Shown: positions 61,083-64,000 of the stretch, piece by piece
How positions within the stretch are numbered: the first letter of the stretch is position 1
Layout: each line of letters starts with the position of its first letter
DNA from: Pseudomonas putida
GTDB lineage: Bacteria; Pseudomonadota; Gammaproteobacteria; Pseudomonadales; Pseudomonadaceae
NCBI RefSeq assembly: GCF_001976065.1
Contig: NZ_MNAH01000001.1
Span: 1,212,064 to 1,276,063, forward strand
Length of the DNA: 64,000 nt
Reading direction: 5' to 3'
Program-made: the position numbers and the translations under genes
Notes under the pieces: generated by a model
Seen by the model: the letters and a program-made list of their open reading frames with translations, nothing else
What the model was told of the DNA's origin: nothing
Database searches by the model: none

Positions 61083-62645
61083 ATGTCCTCTGAATACGAA
61101 ATGTCGGTCAACGACTACATTGCAGTAATCAAGCACCGGGCCTTGCTGTTGATTGTGACGGTGGTCGTGATAATCGGGGCGGCTATATTGGTGGCGACGT
61201 CCATGCCACCGATCTATCAGTCGTCCGGGACTATCCTGGTCGAGTCGCAGCAGATATCGCCGGACCTGGTGGCGGGGAACAACAATACCTTTGCTGACGA
61301 GCGCATCGAGGTCATCCGCCAGCGCGTGATGACCCGCGAGCATCTGGAAGCGATCATCAACAAGTACAATCTTTTCGAAACGGGCAGCCGGCGGCTGACC
61401 CTGACCGAAAAGATCGAAGAAATGCGCAATGCGATTTCGGTCGCCCTGGTCAGTGCGGCGGTCAAGGGGCGAGGCGAAGTGACGATTGCCTTCCGCCTTG
61501 CCTTCGAACATCGCGAACCGCAAGTCGCGAATGAAGTGGCCAAGGAACTGGTGACGCTGTTCCTCAACGAGAACATCAAGCAGCGCACCGAGCGCGCCAG
61601 TGAAACCACCGAGTTCCTGACCCAGGAAGCGAACAAGCTGCGCACCGAGCTGGAAGTGCTGGAGAACAAGCTGGCGGACTTCAAGCAGGCGCACGGCAAC
61701 GCGCTGCCCGAGCATCAGGAACTGCGCATGAACATGTTGTCGCGCTCTGAACTCGAACTCAAGGACATTGACCGCGACTACAAGGCAGCCAATGAGGAGT
61801 TGCGCTTCCAGGACCTGGAGCTGTCGGCGGCCCATGCCGGTCTGCCAATCAAGGCGGGCACGGCGGGTGCGGTCGCAGAACCGGTGCAGGACCTGGCCAG
61901 CCTCAAGGCCGAGTACGCCCGGCTGCAGACGATGTATACCGAAGCTCATCCGGATGTACGGGCGGTTAAACGCAAGATTGCCGCCATGCAGGCAACCCAG
62001 GGCCGCGGCAGTTCCGTCACGCCGGTCAGCCTGGACGTGGCCAGGGTCCAGGCGCGCATCGCCGCCTCGGAACAGCGCATGCGTTCGCTGGCCACGCAGA
62101 AGCAGGAATTGCTCAACAAGATCGCGACCCTGGAGAGCCAGATTCTTGAGGCGCCGCAAGTGGAGCGTGGCCTGGTCACGCTGATGCGCGACCATGAAAA
62201 CGCACGCAAGAAATACGAGGAAATTCGCACCAAGGAAATGAGTGCGAAGATTACCGAAAGCCTGGAGCAGGAAAACAAGGCAGAACGTTTTGTGCTGCTC
62301 GAAGCGCCGCTGATGCCGGAAAAACCAGTGCGGCCGAACCGCAAGAAAGTCGTGGCCCTGGGCTTTGTCCTCGCGCCGGTAGGGGCGGGTGCGCTGGTGA
62401 TGCTGCTGGAGATGCTGAGCCAGCGGGTACGCGGTGTCGACGCGCTGACCAGTGTGCTGGGTAGACGCGTACTGGTTGCCATTCCCTACATTCATACCCA
62501 GGCGGAACTGGCTCGTCGCAAACAGTGGCGAACGATACTGGTGCTCTGTTGCGTCGTGATGATCGTGGTCTCGCTGGTGCTCCTGCACTTCTTCTACATG
62601 CCATTGGATCTGCTGATGTTCAAGGCTCTGGCGCGGTTCGAATAA
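61083..62645 (+). CDS. Polysaccharide chain-length determinant (GumC/Wzz-like)
   Basis: A 520-residue inner membrane protein. TM1 (residues about 21-40) is followed by a PPIYQSSGTILVESQQIS start of the Wzz domain, a long periplasmic coiled coil (about residues 170-390) and TM2 near the end (VLCCVVMIVVSLVLLHFF). The family sets polysaccharide chain length and interacts with a cytoplasmic kinase. The ATG at 61083 has no strong ribosome site and alternatives exist at 61074 (GTG) and 61101. Next gene is the CpsD-like ATPase. Confidence 0.9.
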   Translation: MSSEYEMSVNDYIAVIKHRALLLIVTVVVIIGAAILVATSMPPIYQSSGTILVESQQISPDLVAGNNNTFADERIEVIRQRVMTREHLEAIINKYNLFETGSRRLTLTEKIEEMRNAISVALVSAAVKGRGEVTIAFRLAFEHREPQVANEVAKELVTLFLNENIKQRTERASETTEFLTQEANKLRTELEVLENKLADFKQAHGNALPEHQELRMNMLSRSELELKDIDRDYKAANEELRFQDLELSAAHAGLPIKAGTAGAVAEPVQDLASLKAEYARLQTMYTEAHPDVRAVKRKIAAMQATQGRGSSVTPVSLDVARVQARIAASEQRMRSLATQKQELLNKIATLESQILEAPQVERGLVTLMRDHENARKKYEEIRTKEMSAKITESLEQENKAERFVLLEAPLMPEKPVRPNRKKVVALGFVLAPVGAGALVMLLEMLSQRVRGVDALTSVLGRRVLVAIPYIHTQAELARRKQWRTILVLCCVVMIVVSLVLLHFFYMPLDLLMFKALARFE

Positions 62646-62656
62646 GGAATATTGCG

Positions 62657-63445
62657 ATGGAAATTATTAAGCCACCTCTGGGAAAAGGCGAACAGCCACC
62701 CTCGTCAGGCCTGGTGATCTCATCATCCGGACAGCCTGCACCGCTCAATGCGCTCAGTTACGTACAAACCAAGGTTGTGCCGTTGCGAGCAGAGCACCTG
62801 GAGCGCCATCGCATTGTCGCCTACAACAAGAACTCGAACATGGGCTGGGCGTTCGACCTGTTGCGTACCCAGGTCCTCAAGGCCATGGAGGAAAATGGCT
62901 GGCGCACGCTCGCCATTACCTCGCCGACGCCGGAGGCGGGCAAGTCGGTGCTGGCGATCAACCTGGCCATGAGTATCGCGCATCACACGACCAAGACGGC
63001 GTTGCTGGTGGATTTCGATTTACGTTGTCCCAAGGTGGGTAGCTACCTGGGGCTGCCGATGGACAAATCCCTCAATGAATTGCTGAACAACGAAGCGGAG
63101 CTGCAGGAGGTGCTGGTCAATCCGACCTTGCCGCGCTTTGTGGTCCTGCCGACGCGCGAACCGGTCCCGCTGTCCACCGAGGTGCTGTCGTCGCCGGCGG
63201 TGGGGGAGTTGATCATGGATTTGCGCGATCGCTACAGCTCTCGCATCGTGATCTTTGACTTGCCGCCAGTGTTGAGTTCGGACGATGTGATTACCATCCT
63301 GCCCAAGTTCGACTGCGTGTTGCTGGTGGTCGCCAACGGCATGAACACCAAGAAAGAGATCGAGGAAAGCCTGCATCACCTGGGCAGGGCCAACCTGATC
63401 GGCACGGTGTTGAACAAGTCCGGGCCGGCGAAACGTCCTTACTGA
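62657..63445 (+). CDS. CpsD/CapB-family ATPase (tyrosine-kinase-like)
   Basis: A 262-residue protein with Walker A SPTPEAGKS (starting near residue 93), Walker A' LLVDFDLRCP and Walker B VIFDLPPVLSSDD. This is the BY-kinase/XrtA-associated type, with a Gly-poor Walker A. The C-terminal Tyr cluster usual in autophosphorylating BY-kinases is absent; only the last residue is Tyr. ATG 62657 has AAGGA upstream. It partners with the chain-length protein, and the operon ends here in this window. Confidence 0.88.
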   Translation: MEIIKPPLGKGEQPPSSGLVISSSGQPAPLNALSYVQTKVVPLRAEHLERHRIVAYNKNSNMGWAFDLLRTQVLKAMEENGWRTLAITSPTPEAGKSVLAINLAMSIAHHTTKTALLVDFDLRCPKVGSYLGLPMDKSLNELLNNEAELQEVLVNPTLPRFVVLPTREPVPLSTEVLSSPAVGELIMDLRDRYSSRIVIFDLPPVLSSDDVITILPKFDCVLLVVANGMNTKKEIEESLHHLGRANLIGTVLNKSGPAKRPY

Positions 63446-63507
63446 TGCTCTGTTGGTCTGGGTTGTCGGACCGCCGCTGAAGGCGGCCTGACAGCCGACC
63501 CATCTCC

Positions 63508-63577
63508 CACGGCTGCACCCGATCCACTGTAGGAGCTGGCTTGCCAGCGAAGGCGGCCTGACAGCCGACCTGGATGT
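63508..63577. repeat. REP-bearing 70-bp unit, copy A
   Basis: Unit with CACGGC...CCCGATCCACTGTAGGAG, then GCTGGCTTGCCAGCGAAGGC. It matches copy B at 63904-63973 and the partial copy C at 63974-64000. It lies just before the composite element at 63584. Confidence 0.8.
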
Positions 63578-63583
63578 GGTGGG

Positions 63584-63890
63584 CCGAGTGCATATCCATT
63601 GCTGCGGTAACGGCCACTTAGGGTTTCGCCCTTACGGCGACTCACTTTTTTTTCAAACGCCAAAAAAAAGTAAGCAAAAAAAGGCTCGCCCCAGCGTCCG
63701 GCCCCTCGCTAGGGCTCGGCGTTCCTTCGCTTCGGCATTCATCCGGGGGCATCGCCTCCGGTCGGCTTCGCTTCGACCTCCTCTCGATGTGTGCGGCTTC
63801 GCCGCACGGCGCTACGCGCCCACCCCGGATGAACGCCTCCACTCAGCCTCCCGAAGGGGCGGGTAGATCAAGATCAAGATCAAGATCAAG
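63584..63890 (+). repeat. Composite repeat element, copy 2
   Basis: Same order as copy 1 in the opposite orientation. A 64-bp block (63584-63647; 58 of 64 identical to the copy at 39356-39293) is followed by a poly-A/T stretch and a GC-rich variable region and by a hexanucleotide array (63866-63889, four units of GATCAA). No credible gene is found in this 555-bp tail. Confidence 0.8.
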
Positions 63891-63903
63891 CGCTGCAGGC
63901 GAG

Positions 63904-64000
63904 CACGGCCATACCCGATCCACTGTAGGAGCTGGCTTGCCAGCGAAAGCGTCCTCAAAGCCGACCCATCTCCCACGGCCATACCCGATCCACTGTAGGA
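63904..64000. repeat. REP-bearing units B and C, running off the window
   Basis: Unit B (63904-63973) carries a full REP arm, and unit C begins at 63974 with CACGGCCATACCCGATCCACTGTAGG and runs off the edge. Period 70 bp. The array therefore continues beyond the window. Confidence 0.85.

Noticed and set aside
63508..64000. Possible CRISPR or integron array at the right edge
   Set aside because: The 70-bp units contain the standard REP arm and have no spacer variation or attC-like symmetry; no integrase or cas gene is present.
1..64000. tRNA, rRNA, IS element or phage genes
   Set aside because: I looked for cloverleaf ends, transposase and integrase motifs by eye and found none. A covariance search would be needed to exclude small RNAs.

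Overview
The window is chromosomal DNA from a Pseudomonas, most likely of the P. fluorescens group. The GC-rich coding bias, the many copies of the pseudomonad REP sequence (TGTAGGAGCTGGCTTGCCAGCGA and variants), the order pcaQ-pcaH-pcaG, a phosphatidylcholine synthase, a Pseudomonas-type LigD and Anr-like boxes all point that way. I see no rRNA, tRNA, CRISPR, phage or transposase genes.

Region by region. 1-0.7 kb: edge of a membrane protein gene. 0.9-4.6 kb: scoA-scoB-atoB ketone-body/acetoacetate operon with a divergent LysR regulator. 4.7-6.7 kb: Sir2 deacylase and a winged-helix methyltransferase. 7.0-14.5 kb: a probable stress regulon built around an OmpR-type two-component pair. It holds an acetamidase-family protein with an inserted zinc ribbon, a DUF692 (MNIO) oxidase with its DUF2063 partner, a secreted DUF2790 protein, a secreted 70-residue Cys peptide and a CcdA-thioredoxin fusion. 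Three intergenic regions share the same TGTATC-type boxes, which ties these operons together. This is the first of two candidate undescribed systems. 14.5-19.5 kb: AraC regulator, DUF4242 protein, methyltransferase, DUF488, phosphatidylcholine synthase, TerB-like protein and cupin. 19.6-22.1 kb: protocatechuate 3,4-dioxygenase (pcaHG) with pcaQ and a candidate PcaQ operator. 22.1-28.9 kb: five tandem-domain universal stress proteins, a small protein, a GNAT acetyltransferase and a K+ channel-like protein. Anr/FNR-like boxes in the promoters suggest a low-oxygen regulon.

28.9-34.7 kb: LigD (no Ku gene in view), DUF3313 lipoprotein, FadL porin and small proteins. 34.8-38.5 kb: potE antiporter and an amino-acid decarboxylase, an acid-stress/polyamine pair. 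39.0-39.6 kb: a composite non-coding repeat element with REPs. 39.7-40.1 kb: Ohr. 40.3-50.4 kb: the second candidate system, an apparent catabolic operon. It has a GcvA-like regulator, a Rieske oxygenase with a CntA-like ExxHxxxxH iron site, an aldehyde dehydrogenase, a rubredoxin-rubredoxin reductase fusion, a DAO-type amine oxidase, an EutQ-like cupin, an MFS carrier and a BCCT betaine-type transporter. It looks designed for an N-methylated or quaternary amine, but the substrate cannot be read from sequence. 50.6-57.9 kb: second DUF2790 protein, LysR regulator, aldo/keto reductase and an EmrAB-OprM-like efflux operon with divergent TetR. 57.9-58.4 kb: Mug glycosylase.

58.7-63.5 kb: start of an exopolysaccharide locus of the PEP-CTERM/exosortase type (sorting-signal protein, export protein, outer membrane barrel, chain-length determinant, CpsD-like ATPase). 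No exosortase is in view. 63.5-64 kb: a second copy of the composite repeat element, flanked by 70-bp REP units that run off the edge.
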